From positions 81,535,141-81,599,140 of the forward strand of contig NC_079487.1 in assembly GCF_020520425.1 (NCBI RefSeq): a stretch of DNA of 64,000 nt, written 5' to 3'. Source of the DNA: Spinacia oleracea. Lineage: Eukaryota > Streptophyta > Magnoliopsida > Caryophyllales > Amaranthaceae. Positions 20,902-32,862 of this stretch are shown here, piece after piece. Position 1 is the stretch's first letter; each line of letters opens with the position of its first letter. The notes below the pieces were generated by a model. It saw only the letters and a list, made by a program, of their open reading frames with translations. It did no database searches and was not told the origin of the DNA. Both the position numbers and the translations under genes were made by a program.

Positions 20902-23900
20902 TATGTCTACATCGAAACAGACATAGATTTACGGTCCCCTATTCAAAATCCATTATTTCTCGCATATGCATTATATTTCGGTTCCATCATCTACCGGTAT
21001 CATCAAAATTCTTCAACATATACTTTGCATGCTATTCATCAATTATATCAATAGGTACCATTCATTTTTCCTCACGGGCCATCTATTATTGTTCAGATAT
21101 CTATACCATTTCAAGGGTATTTCATACACTATATAATTAATAGTGTTTTCTTTATTTTCAAAAATATCATCAACTGCATTATCTTGTCATCCTTTTCATA
21201 TTCACTATGTTGGAACCGTATATATAATCTACACTTCAGGTGTATATATTTAAATAAATATTGACAAGATATATAATTCTCAACACTTAATCTATGTAAC
21301 ATCGAGCACTATGACTATCATATACCTTTATGTCTCTAGACATTGTAAAACTTAACATAATTAAGTCATAGATATTTATGTCTAAACATACTTCGAGGAC
21401 ATAAAGTTGGCATGTAACTTTCTCATATAGGGATCAATTTATTATCTTTCAATTTTGCCAACTTATTTTTTCTCGTCTCCCCCTAAGCTGGAAAAATATT
21501 TTCAATATGTTATGGGGCATAAAAAATTTCACCAACTAAATAATACACTTTTCAACGTGTATTTTGATAAATATTACATACTATTGTTCTCTTCTGGAGA
21601 TCAACATTGATTATGGGGAGTAGATATAATATGCAGTTGTTTTCTTCATATTTTCTCTTTTCGTGCTGACGTATGATTGCCCCAATCAAGAGATTTATGA
21701 TGCTTATTTATGATACTTAAATCAATCACAAAAACACTTGTAAACTTATTGGTGATCTTCAAGTCACCTACTACCATTCTGGTGAACTTCGGGTCACTTA
21801 CTATCATGGTGAACTTTAAATCACCTATCATTATACAATTTTTCAAAATCATTAAAGTATTTATTTTCTCAATCGATTCATTATAACTATTCGATTGAAA
21901 TACAACTCAACCTCATCATTTTGTCCTACCTTTGAATATATACAACATACGAGGGAGTGTCAGCACATAAAATTTTATTTGACAAGAATTTTCAAATTCT
22001 CATAACGGGTGTTCTTAAACCCGGATGGCCTGGATTATCACATCATGATACGATATATTTCATTTTTTAACTTCTGGTTAGATTCTCAAAGTGATCATTG
22101 TAATTATGATACAGAGTAATATAAAACTTGACCATATTGTGATGTGATATAATGACACAAACTTGTGTCTCGATTATAACGGCAAGACAATCTAAACAAA
22201 ACTTATGGAAGACAGCTCTTACTCTTCAGGAGTATCCATTACAATTTTGGTACATATCACAAAAGTATACATTTTCAGAGTATAATCTTGTACTCATGCT
22301 TATAAAGCGAGTCAATAAGATATGAACTAATATTTGTACCAATTTCAACATCGTTTTATTATAATCTTGATCATATACTACTACTTTTATTATGTTGAGA
22401 GCTATCTCTCATTAATCCTTGCATGTATTCATGTATAAATTTAGTTCGGAGAGCGCGCTACAATCAATGTCTATTAGACATATGCTTTCACTATCTTCAT
22501 ACACCATGTTTATCTACAATTTATTCCCTTGCGATGAGTATTAATAAAACTCAACAAGATGTTTTGGTGTATTGGGCCCAATATTTTTTCCTCCGCTACC
22601 AACGGAAAGTATAAAATTTGAGTTTTCTCATTATTAACTTTTACATGCTTTTCAACCTTTAAAATCTCACTTCTGGTGTGGATATGTGTATTTTAAATTT
22701 ACATTCATACAAATTTTATTCCACCATGATTATATTATATTTTACTTTCATATTCTCGGTCATGACTACTAGCATGATCTTTATCATTTTAATCATATAA
22801 TTTCTCATTCACTTCTGGGAATGGTTTATTATTGAGTAGAACATGCACATTCAATAATTCGTTATTTTGTTCATCCACCAAAAAGATGATATACAAACTA
22901 TTTAAAAACATTCTTGAATCTTTCTCAAAATTATAGTGTCTACAAGATCATACTAGTCATGTGAAGGGTAAAGAATTTTGGCAACACACTTTTGAAACTA
23001 ATATAGATTTTGGGTCATATTGTTTTTTGTTTTGTTCTTGTACTCCTCCACAAGGGGGTTGTGAGCATTTCAAGGTCAAATATTCAGACTTAAGCCATGA
23101 ACCTATTTTGACTTGTTGCCTTCTTATTTAATGACTTTATAAAACTAGTTGCACATATGTGCATTTCAGCATCTAACACCTTTGATGTGTACAAAGTACA
23201 TTTTTCAAGTAAAAGCAAGACCTAAACATTCATGTTTTTTTAAGCTACTATAGTAGATGCTATTATAATAAAATCTAGTAGATCACCAAAAATATCAAAG
23301 GATAAATATTTACAAAGTAGTAAATATATATTTCACACCTAACTTCATCCTTTCCTATTAATAATACAAGTTGGCCAATAAAATAGAATTGGATTAAGTA
23401 ATTCAGAAAAGATTATATACAATACCTACTAATATAATCGAGTGTCCCAATTAATACCAAGTTCACAACTTATTTCATATATCACATGATCTTATACACA
23501 AATCATATATGCAAGAACCGAACCAATCAAATGATCAAAGGACTAAACATAGTCATGCTCATTTATAAATAGTAATTAACCTCACCCATATGGAGAAGAT
23601 ATAAAAATTCATCAGATGATATAGATCATTTGAAATTTAACACTATAACAAATAACCATGATGATGTTTTCAATAAATTAATAGATATTTATATCTCATC
23701 TAAACACCAAAATTGAATGAGTATCAATCAAACCTTTTAATAATAAAGTACCAATAAGCAACTTGCATAATAAAACTTGAACCAAACAGATATTAGACAC
23801 AAGTTATGGTATGTACATGTCTTATATTTATAGGTCATTGAGTTACAGCCACTAATAATATCATTTATGGCATAATTAAGCTTAATAGTATTGCTATTAA

Positions 23901-24360
23901 AATACAAATGGATCAGAATCAAGGTTATAGCAAAATAAGTATAAATCAGGGTACAGGGTACCGAAACATATATAATAAAATTCAAACATGAGTCTGGCTT
24001 GCATACTATGATACATGCTTCACATAAAACTAGACTCCTTAAAATTGTCCTATTTAACATAGGAGTATACTCACGTACATATACATTTCCATATAATGAT
24101 ATAAGACTCTTAACTATCAAGTTGCATAATTCACATATTATTGTATCCACTTATGTGAACATGTTAATTGGGGATTATGCAAGATATACTTTAAATATGT
24201 TGCGATTAAATTAACCAAATCAAAACATGCTTTAATATCATTAAGTTTAAAGCAATAACCATCACGCTAAATGCTAGATTTGGGTTATATATAATTAAAA
24301 TATCTACCGTAAACGAATTCATCGAAATACAAAAATGGGACTAGGGCCTCCAAAAGCAGT
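20902..24360. other. AT-rich intergenic DNA, no gene seen
   Basis: There is no convincing coding frame or RNA gene. The first 2 kb carries scattered copies of a motif like ACTTCTGG/ACTTCAGG (for example near 21231, 21592, 22070, 22668, 22815), also seen at 190 on the other side of element A. It may therefore be an old degraded repeat into which A inserted. Short frames here are not supported. Confidence 0.5.
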
Positions 24361-24369
24361 AAAACATTT

Positions 24370-25261
24370 GGGAAATTTTGTCAAATACAACCCATAAAAC
24401 TTTCCTATTTACGGATTACAACCTCAAACTTTCATTTTTATAAATTACAACCCAAAATTTAATATTTAACTTTAAATTACAACCCTTTGTCAGATTTTGA
24501 TTAAAGGTGTCGGAGAATGATGTCATAATTATAATTTCAACTTATCTCTTCCAAATTAAAATAATTTGAAAAAACCATTTAAACCAAAGAAATTTACTTT
24601 GGCACTTTACTCAGTCCTTTAACCGACAAAATTTGCTTCTCACTTGTTCACAATTTCCTTCCAATTATGGTTATGAACTTATGATAGCATAAAACGGAGT
24701 AGCAAGAATGTGACCGGAGTAAGAATGAGATAATTTGCTTAACACTTGTTCATGATTCCACCGCAACCAACGACAACAGTACCAACGCCGGTAGGTGGCG
24801 GAATTAGCTCAACCGAGAGAGTCCGGCCACGGGAGGGTGCAACGGTGGCGGAGCCGCGGTGGTGGTTGGGCGGTGTAACGAGAAGCAAAGAGTATTATTT
24901 TATTTTGGGGATTTTTAATTGAGTTTGCTTGTTGTCTAAATCTTTTAGCCATAATTGAATTGGATATGAATGAGGTTGAGTTCTTGCTTTATTTACAGAT
25001 GAATTTGGGTGAAATAAAGTGATTTGTGAATTAGGATTCATAGACATTGGAGAGAGAAGATGATGGTGAAGATGAAGATGCGTGATCTTTAATGTGAAGA
25101 AGATTGAATGTTCCTTTTTTTTTTTCCTTTTCTTTTGGTTGTGGATGGATGAATCCACCATTATTGTGGATGGATAAACATAATCCACCACTGTGAGTTT
25201 TGTGATTTGGGGCAAAAACGAAATCGAGTCTTTTTCTTTTTTTGTTAAATTGCTTTTTAAA

Positions 25262-25301
<40 letters not shown>

Positions 25302-25463
25302 GCAATAATGACATCACTTTCCGGCACCGTTCGCCGGAATTCGACACAAGGTTGTAATTTAAAACAGTAGATTGAGTTTTAGGTTGTAATTAACAAAAAC
25401 TAAAGTATGAGGTTGTAACCCGTAAAGAGAGAACTTTTGGAGGTTGTATTTGGCAAATTTTCC
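24370..25463. mobile_element. Mutator-like non-autonomous element with long terminal inverted repeats
   Basis: The ends are long inverted repeats of roughly 170-190 bp. The left begins GGGAAATTTTGTCAAATAC and the right, read on the minus strand, GGAAAATTTGCCAAATAC, followed on both sides by repeated TTACAACC blocks. Flanks taaaacatt (24360) and taaaacaat (25464) look like a 9-bp target duplication with one mismatch, as expected for Mutator-like elements. No transposase is present. The inner part has a GC-rich stretch (about 24790-24880) and an (AAT)n microsatellite that creates a spurious poly-Leu/Ile frame on the minus strand. Confidence 0.75.
25261..25301. repeat. (AAT)n microsatellite
   Basis: About thirteen AAT units in a row, inside the right arm of the Mutator-like element. 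Confidence 0.9.
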
Positions 25464-25951
25464 TAAAACAATATACAACTAATTTGTACACATACTCCAT
25501 AAGAAAATAATTAGTTAATTACTTTGTAAAACATTATACGGAGTAATAGACTTAGACTCATGGTGATTGTGAAACGAAATCGATCAATACTATACAATAT
25601 TAAACATGATATATGAATACAGTAGAAATTGAGATCAAATGCTTTTTGAGAAAACCTAATCATATACGGAGTACTAGTAGCAATTTAGCATTATCGTGAC
25701 TTAGCGCTATCGGATCGGGTACAACAAGAATACTAAATAATAATATAAAATCAAAACCCATGTAAGAAACATTAAACAAAAGTTTTAGAAAGGAACCACA
25801 TGTGTTTACATACGGATGTAACTACGTCATGTAAATCACATAAATTTGTAAAATAAGATGAGCAATATAATTTGACTTACATGGATTTCGTGATGGGACC
25901 GTCCGTGTTTCCATCAACTCAGTTGGTTAAGGTATGGTGCTGATAACGTGT
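25464..25951. other. Intergenic DNA, no gene seen
   Basis: AT-rich sequence without a supported feature. The last 35 bases resemble the 5' half of a tRNA and are discussed with the LTR fragment at 25952. Confidence 0.4.
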
Positions 25952-26135
25952 TGTTAAATACATTGAAACATAAGGTGAAATTGGGAGAGGACAACTCTGT
26001 GCTTTATTCCATGAACAACAGGCTATATATACATCAATATAATAGGGTTTACTTGAGGAACAATAAACCCCAAGATCTAGAATATTCTGGAAATATACTA
26101 GGGGTATAATGGGCATCCACATAATATTCATAACA
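25952..26135 (-). mobile_element. Short Copia-type LTR with adjacent primer-binding-like sequence
   Basis: On the minus strand a 184-bp unit begins TGTTATGAATATTATG and ends TATTTAACA, the TG...CA form of an LTR. It is followed at once by ACACGTTATCAGCACCATAC, which is complementary to the D-arm/anticodon part of a tRNA-Ile-like sequence. No internal region or second LTR follows and no target duplication was found, so this is a fragment (5' LTR plus primer site) rather than a solo LTR. Confidence 0.5.
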
Positions 26136-27939
26136 GAGCTCACTTATTAACATATGAATTCAGAATTATATACATTTGGATCTTTTTGTAGTGTATTTTA
26201 AACAAACTTTTTAAAGTGTAAATTAAAATTAGTTGTAGCTTATCGATATGTAGGCTTGTCCAAGAATTGGGATCCGGTGAGAACCACCCCTTAAGATGAG
26301 AACTGAGAACTAATCTCAGTCATCGGTCAATTCAATCTAACGGCCTACAATTTACCCGACCAAATCAACATATTAAGGGTGATATGCTAATTTCGCATCT
26401 TTGAATGACCTCCCTCTCTCAACCCCATTTTCAGATTTTTTTTTCTCTCTCCTCCTTCGAAATCCTCTCTCCTCTTACTCTCCTTCGAACGCGACGCTCT
26501 TGCAAATTTTCTCTCCCCTCGGTCCTCACGCATCTTCAATCAAAGCTTCAGCTTAAAATTCAGTTCATCAATGGAGTTTGCAGAAAATTTGTAAGTTTTA
26601 TCTCTCTCCTTCAACATTTTCTCTTCACAATTCTCAAATTAGGGTTTCAAAATCCCTATTTTTTGCCCCCAATCGACGATGATGTTTTATATTGTAGAAT
26701 AAGGAATGAGAGTTATGCAATGATTTAACGGTTTAAATTGAATTGTATGTTGTTTTTTTTCACTTTTGAATTATCTAATTAGATGTTCTTATTTTTTTAT
26801 TTTAGCGTGGATTTTGGGTATAAATTAAATTGCTATTCCCCCTCCTTTTCTACTGGAATATATGATAGAATTGATAGGTAATTTACAAACAGCTGCTAGT
26901 TTGTTCATCAACTTTGAATTTGATGTTTATAGTTGTAATTGATCTGATCTGCAAATCTGCTCAAATCTTCCAGTCTTTTTTGGTGATTATAGCTGTACTT
27001 GAAAATTATTTACATTTGAATCATTTCTGTTTACTATTATGAGTTCTTTATCTACCTTTAACTTGTTGGTCATCCTGATTTTTTTGGAGAAAAGTTGACC
27101 TTGTTGACTTTTATTTTGGATGGCTTATGCTGTAGTGTTTCTGTTAGTGTGGTCTGCTGTTATTTTGGCTTAACTTCTCAGTTCTATGATGTAATTGGTT
27201 TTGCTTTGGTGTTGCTGGCCTTCTTAGTTTATGGTGTGATTTGTTTTATAAATGTAAAAAATGGGAGAATTTTCACTCCCCATGATGATGTCTGCTATCT
27301 TAATCCTGGATTAATATTTAATTAGCATTATTTTCCCTTTAGAATTTTTCATTACAATGTTAATAGTTTTCCATCTAATAATGAAACAAACTGCAGCCTA
27401 GAATGGTCACAACTGATCTTCTGATGTCAGGTGCTACTACAAAGTAGGTTCAATTGACGACTTATTTCCTGTCTCACTTTTTTTATTTTTCATCCGTAAA
27501 AGGATTTAATTTTATTTCGTCTCTGGAGGCAAAGTTTTTCATAAATGTTCTTGCAGAACCTGCTGAAGTAGTAATTTTCCATCTTTATCACCAGCTAATC
27601 TGCCAACGAACTTGTAGCTTATCTTTGAAAATGATCAAGCATTCAATTCCAAAACGCAGCTCTCTGATTTGAAATGTTTCTTAGTTATGACATGCTTTTT
27701 GTAATCATAATGCTTTAGAAGTCATTAAACCCAAAAGCTTGTACTTCAGCCCCATCACATTAAACAAGCAGCAACAGGCTCTGATGTCCTATGTTTTATC
27801 CGTCAATGATTGGTGGCAAGGATGGTGACTGCAGAGATTGGATTTATGTTTCTCGTTTAAATACGTCAATCTGGTCGCCGAAGTCAAGTAGATAATAAGT
27901 TGACAAGGTTGAATGTGTTTTCTACCTGCAATCCCTAAT

Positions 27940-28010
27940 TTTTGTAGGATTTGAACCTACTATCTTGACCAAGAGATACCATTTCTCAGAAGTTAAGCCA
28001 AAATACCGCT
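27940..28010 (-). other. tRNA-like sequence 3 (weak)
   Basis: On the minus strand a good T-arm/B-box (GTAGGTTCAAATCCTAC, 27944-27960) is preceded by TGGCTTAACTTCTGAGAA, a poor A-box. No D-arm folds well, so this is a degraded relic at best. Confidence 0.3.
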
Positions 28011-28041
28011 ATCTTTTGTATTGTACCAAACATGCAAGTAA

Positions 28042-28112
28042 TTCCTATTAGCTCAATTGGTAGAGCTTTGTGCAATTGCACACTGATGTAGGTTCGAATC
28101 CTACGTAGGCAA
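28042..28112 (+). other. tRNA-like sequence 1 (probably not functional)
   Basis: A seven-base acceptor stem with one mismatch (28042-28048 with 28105-28111), a D-arm with A-box TAGCTCAATTGG and a perfect T-arm GTAGGTTCGAATCCTAC are all present. The anticodon arm (GTGCAATTGCAC region) folds with a six-base or smaller loop instead of seven, so no anticodon can be read. It is a tRNA-derived pseudogene or a Pol III promoter module rather than a working tRNA. Confidence 0.55.
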
Positions 28113-29117
28113 CTCTTTATATTTCGTTTCTGGTATTAATTCTCCTGTTTTATTATTCTTTACTTTTGAATCAATTCTGTTTACTTTTACAATTTCATTA
28201 TTTACTTTTGAATTGAACAAAAGGAAAATTATGTCAACTTAGTTAGTGTTTTTTTTCCTGACATCAGGTTCTTGTAGGTTGTTGAGAGAAGCACGCCACG
28301 GGCAATGAATTTTTTGACCTAAGGCCTTAAGAAAGGAGTTACTGCCAAAATCAAGTGGAACCGATATTAGTTCTACTGCTTAATGGTTCTTTACTTTTGA
28401 ACCAATATATTTTATTTACTTTTTTGAGTTATTTATCTACTTTTAACTTGTACAAAAGGAAAATCATGTAAAATTATTTTAGAGCGTAGAGATTAACTAT
28501 ATTTTTATTTGATTTCAATTGATGATAATGAAATAGAAAAACAAAATTACTTTTGAATCGATTCGGTTTACCTTTACGATTAAGATTTTTTTTTAATTTA
28601 CTTTTCAATTTTTTTAATTTACTTTTGAGATTTTTAATTTACTTTTGAGATTTTTTAATTTACTTTTGGGTTTTATTTATTTTTTGGGTTTTATTTACTT
28701 TTTAATTGTTTTAATTTACTTTTTTTGGATTTTGCTTTACTTGTATTTATCCTATTAAAAACGATACGACTTATTTACACGGGTAAATAACCAACCTATA
28801 AACAGATTTCTACTTTTATTTACTTTTTAGATTGTTTTATTTACTTCTAAGTTGAAAACATTACTCTAACCTCTGACAACCATATATTTATTTCTTACAG
28901 TTATCTCATATTGTGGATCGAGAGATGAAAGTTAATGAATCTTTCCTTGATCATTTGCCACTTTGAACTTCAAAACTCCTTAATTTAGTTTAATGTATAA
29001 TAATTGTATTGTATTTCAGAGATACGTTTACTTTTTAGTTATTATGATTTAACTTTTAGGTACTTTGATTTACTTTTAGTTTCTTGTATTAACTTTTTTT
29101 TTAATTTACTCTTTAGA

Positions 29118-29189
29118 AAACCTATGTAGGAATCGAACCTACATCCTCTATGCATCTGCATAGTTCTCTACCATTTGAGCTAATATGTT
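29118..29189 (-). other. tRNA-like sequence 2 (probably not functional)
   Basis: On the minus strand there is a near-complete cloverleaf: acceptor AACATAT pairing with ATAGGTT (one mismatch), D-arm TAGCTCAAATGG, an anticodon stem CTATG/CATAG with a six-base loop CAGATG, and T-arm GTAGGTTCGATTCCTAC. It is clearly related to the copy at 28042 but in opposite orientation. The short anticodon loop argues against function. Confidence 0.55.
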
Positions 29190-31004
29190 TAAGAAAATCA
29201 ATAAAATTCCAATCAAAGTCCCGATTTCAGACAATGTGACTTGATAATTGATCAGAAGCATATCAAAATCCAAAATTTCAATCAATTATTTGAATAGCAC
29301 AGTAATCATTTAGCAGCCTAAACTAAAACTGTGACACATTACAGTAATACATTGATCAGACCAGACACATTGTAATATAACAATCAAACTTTCCTGATTT
29401 CGATGTCAATACATGACCGGCTTTGAGCGGACTGGTAGGAGTTATAGTGTCAATGGAAGTACAAAATTGCAGTGAAAGAAGCACAAACTAAAGCTCTCAG
29501 GAGCATTTTTGTTTTTTGTTAAACTGTGAAAACCGAGGATCAAACACACTATCAACCTTGTTGATCAGGTGTACATATGTTTCAGAGAAACACCTATAAT
29601 TCTCCTTTGTTGCTGTATTTATTTGCACAATGTTTTAATTGGTATGTCAACCAAGTGATGGAGATCGATCAAAGGACCAATATCTACACAAAATGCTCAA
29701 TATTTGTTGGCAAAACGCTGGCCTGTGTTTTTAATTTATAAATGGGGCAACCTCAACTGCATTTGAACTGACATTTACTAGTAAGTCAGGGAGCTTCAGA
29801 CTCTAAAATTTAATGCAACCAGACCCAGTCAAAGCAATTGAGACTGTCTTTGATGCAAATCATACAGCCGACACTGGTTAGTACTAGACTAGGCAAAAAT
29901 GAACCGAATCCCTAGTATCAAGACTCAATTTTGGACTGCAATAACCACCAAGTACTGAACCCAAATATGAAATAAGCTAACCATTCTGAGCCAAATTGAA
30001 GTTAGAGAACCTTGATGATGATGCATGCTCTTAAATGACCTTGACAACTCCTACATGAACCGATTTTAACCCAAATTTCAGATATCTCAGCCAAAACCAA
30101 ATCGAATGCATACCTTGAAATAGAACCTAACAAAGCACGTACCTAAAACAGGTTGCATAACAACTCCAGTCGAAACGAAATTATGCCCACCACAAGAACA
30201 GACCAACTATCCACCAAAAAACACAAGGCAACACTTTATTATCGATTTCTATTTACTTTTTTCAGTTTTTGCTTTACTTTTGAGTTAGATAATCACCAAA
30301 TGCAACAAAATTATAGCAGAATAACTCCCACCAACTGACCTCAACTGAACAACACCAACAAATTTTCACTATAATATCTTCTAAAGCAGCTAATTCCAGT
30401 TTTTCACACAAATTTTCTCTAAAATAGTTTCTAAATCAGCTAATTCCATAACCAAAATTGACTATCAACTCACAATCAAATTCAAAAGTAAACAAAATAT
30501 TGCTTCAAAATTACACTTAAAATATTGAGAAGTAGTAAACAAAATATCTTCAATAGTAAACAATAATTAGGTTGAATTACCTTAGAAGTTCCTTCAAAAT
30601 AGTAGAATTAAAATGATGTGGTATAATTTGCAAAAATTTGAGCAAAAACCGCAGATAGTTGAGCAAAATTTGCAGAAATTCGACCTAAAAACAAAAAAGG
30701 AACAAAATCGAAAGAATGTAAAATTACCTCAAAATCTCTGCATTCTTTGCGGAAGTACCACTTAATTTTCGATTTCCAAGTGTATTTTGAAGTAAATTCG
30801 TTGAGGAGGGAGATGAGTGCGTTTGATTGAAATTGGGCGAGCAGAGAGAAATTCGCTGAGGAGAGAGAAAATGTCGGTTCAATCGAAAGGGAAAAGGAAC
30901 TCACGTGATATGATCTCATCCGTTCATTTTCTTTTCATCCAGCGGTTATAAGAGGTTCTCATTAAAAAGAGGTTCTCATCTTAGGAGAGGTTCTCACCAG
31001 AACC

Positions 31005-31172
31005 TGGTCTTATAGTTCAAAATAGATATAACTTGAGAAGTTGATGTGGCAAAAAAAACAAGGTTTACAGTTTAAAATAGATATAGCTTGAGTGAAAAAC
31101 CAACAAGGTTTAATGGTTTATAGCTTACCGCTGCTAATGCTCAAATACCAACTACCAAAAAGGGATTACTGC
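31005..31172. other. Spacer between two transposons
   Basis: AT-rich spacer with a repeated phrase (AAAATAGATATA near 31019 and 31074). No gene was seen. Confidence 0.4.
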
Positions 31173-31175
31173 TTA

Positions 31176-31565
31176 GGACACGCTTAGATTGGGTGTAATG
31201 GATTATGGGGGTAATAAAAGTCAAACCACCATAATAAAAGGACAATGAAGGTGAATTGAGGTGGTTGCAAGGAGGTTGGTGTGGTGGTATTGTGATGAGA
31301 AGTTGTGGTAGTGGTGGTGTTGTGAGGAGAAGGGAGGAGGGGGGAAGTAATTACCCCCAAATGAGGGTAATAATCACCCTAGTGGGATGGTGGGTAACTA
31401 TCCCTCCCATGATGAGGGTATTTGTTCCCCTTCCCTTTTTATTTCTTCTTGCCAACACTAGCTTGTTCCTTTTGCCACCACTTCATCCCCTCATCATCAT
31501 CTTCAATTACCTTAGTTTGACTTTTATTACCCCTTTAATACATTACCCTTAATCCAAGCATGCCC
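31176..31565. mobile_element. Tourist-like MITE (PIF/Harbinger type) upstream of XTH
   Basis: This is a 390-bp element with inverted repeats of about 50 bp. The left is GGACACGCTTAGATTGGGTG and the right, on the minus strand, GGGCATGCTTGGATTAAGGG; both continue into GGGTAATAAAAGTCAAAC. It is flanked by TTA on both sides (31173-31175 and 31566-31568), the target duplication of PIF/Harbinger elements. A 98-codon frame inside it is not a gene. It lies about 355 bp before the XTH start codon. Confidence 0.8.
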
Positions 31566-31840
31566 TTAAGTGGATAGAAAGAGCATAATAGCATGGGCTG
31601 CATGGCGGTGGTAAATCTCGTAATTGAAATCATTGTCCCGAAGCTTCATCTTACACTTCTTTCCTGTTTTCCGCGTTTTAAAAACAAAAAAGTCAATAAT
31701 ATTGTAACACGGTTTTTTCTTTTGCTAGTGTCACTTTCTGAATTTTCTATACAACCCACTGCCCACAGCTCACAAATCACAATCCCACTCAAATACACCT
31801 CTCTAAGAACCTTCCTACTGCCCATTTCAATTCATTCCTT

Positions 31841-31847
31841 TATAAAC
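31841..31847 (+). promoter_or_regulatory. TATA box of the XTH gene
   Basis: TATAAAC lies 79 bp before the XTH start codon, a normal distance given a leader of about 45-50 bp. Assigned from sequence and position only. Confidence 0.55.
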
Positions 31848-31919
31848 CCATTTACATTTTTTTCATATCAACCAACTCAAAGACACATCATAAACCCAAC
31901 CAAATTAGTACTACAAACT

Positions 31920-32768
31920 ATGGCATCATCTTCACTTCTCTTAACCACTCTCTTTCTAGCTACCCTATTTGCCGCTTCTACAGCCAATTTCAACAATGAA
32001 TTTACAATCACTTGGGGAGATGGTCGAGGTAAAGTTCTCAACAACGGGGACGACCTCACCCTCTCCCTCGATAAAGCTTCCGGCTCCGGCTTCCAATCCA
32101 AAAACGAATACCTCTTTGGTAATATTGATATGCAGTTAAAACTTGTCCCTGGTAATTCAGCTGGTACTGTCACTGCTTACTATCTCTCGTCTATGGGTAA
32201 ATCCCATGATGAGATTGATTTTGAGTTCTTAGGGAATGTTAGTGGACAACCTTACACTTTACATACTAATGTATTTGCTCAAGGCAAAGGTAATCGTGAA
32301 AAACAGTTTCACTTGTGGTTCGACCCTACTAAAGATTTCCACACTTACTCAATCCTTTGGAATCCACAGATAATTGTTTTCTCTGTTGATGGAATTCCAA
32401 TTAGAGAACACAAGAACATGGAATCAAAGGGAATCCCATTCCCTAAGAATCAACCTATGAGGATTTACTCTAGTTTGTGGAATGCTGATGATTGGGCTAC
32501 CCAAGGAGGTCGGGTTAAGACCGATTGGGCTCAAGCTCCTTTCACTTCTTCATACAGGAACTTTAAAGCTGATGCTTGTGTATGGAACTCTGGTTCGTCT
32601 TCGTGTGGGTCGGGTATATCAGACTCAAATTGGTTGACCCAAGAGCTGGATTCAGCGAGCTTGGAAAGGATGAGTTGGGTGCAGAAGAATTACATGGTCT
32701 ACAATTACTGTGCAGATGTTCAGAGGTTTTCTCAAGGCCTTCCTACTGAATGCACAACTACATCCTAA
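31920..32768 (+). CDS. Xyloglucan endotransglucosylase/hydrolase (XTH, GH16), intronless
   Basis: The 282-residue protein is a secreted cell-wall enzyme that cuts xyloglucan and rejoins it to another chain, loosening or remodelling the wall during growth. Residues 1-22 are a signal peptide (hydrophobic core [15 protein letters not shown]). The GH16 active-site motif DEIDFEFLG is at 97-105 (nucleophile E98, acid/base E102), followed directly by an N-glycosylation site NVS at 105-107, as is usual in XTHs. The C-terminal XET domain has cysteines at 220, 229, 264 and 278. Length and motifs are full. The ATG at 31920 is chosen because it starts the signal peptide and follows a TATA box; the frame extends upstream to 31593 but that part is not XTH-like. 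The gene is a single exon, whereas XTH genes usually have two to three introns. It is flanked by MITEs on both sides. Confidence 0.95.
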   Translation: MASSSLLLTTLFLATLFAASTANFNNEFTITWGDGRGKVLNNGDDLTLSLDKASGSGFQSKNEYLFGNIDMQLKLVPGNSAGTVTAYYLSSMGKSHDEIDFEFLGNVSGQPYTLHTNVFAQGKGNREKQFHLWFDPTKDFHTYSILWNPQIIVFSVDGIPIREHKNMESKGIPFPKNQPMRIYSSLWNADDWATQGGRVKTDWAQAPFTSSYRNFKADACVWNSGSSSCGSGISDSNWLTQELDSASLERMSWVQKNYMVYNYCADVQRFSQGLPTECTTTS

Positions 32769-32862
32769 TCCTAAACGCATTTAGTCAACTCAAAGTTTTA
32801 TTTTGTCTTAGAATTCAATTAATTATTCTTTGATTCTTTTGTAGCAAATTAATGTTCCTCTA

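Larger units (their letters stand above)
26270..31004. mobile_element. 4.7 kb inverted-repeat transposon carrying tRNA-like sequences
   Basis: The left end GGATCCGGTGAGAACC is matched by the right end read on the minus strand, GGTTCTGGTGAGAACC. A second matching block (AAGATGAGAAC) lies a little further in on both sides. Both ends run inward through a CT-rich, leader-like stretch ending near a GT splice-donor-like sequence. The middle has no transposase frame. It contains three tRNA-like sequences (27940-28010, 28042-28112, 29118-29189) and more than fifteen copies of a TTTACTTTTGA-like motif. No clear target duplication was found, so the superfamily is not assigned. Confidence 0.55.

Noticed and set aside
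24895..25347. A 150-codon minus-strand frame with a long poly-Leu run
   Set aside because: The run is produced by the (AAT)n microsatellite; the rest has no family likeness and lies in the arm of a Mutator-like element.
28042..28112. A functional tRNA gene
   Set aside because: Acceptor, D- and T-arms are good, but the anticodon loop is one or more bases short and no anticodon can be assigned.
31256..31552. 98-codon frame upstream of XTH
   Set aside because: It lies wholly inside the Tourist-like MITE and is repeat-derived.
31593..31919. N-terminal extension of 109 codons on the XTH frame
   Set aside because: The extension is AT-rich, lacks XTH-like sequence and would bury the signal peptide. 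A TATA box and the ATG at 31920 fit much better.
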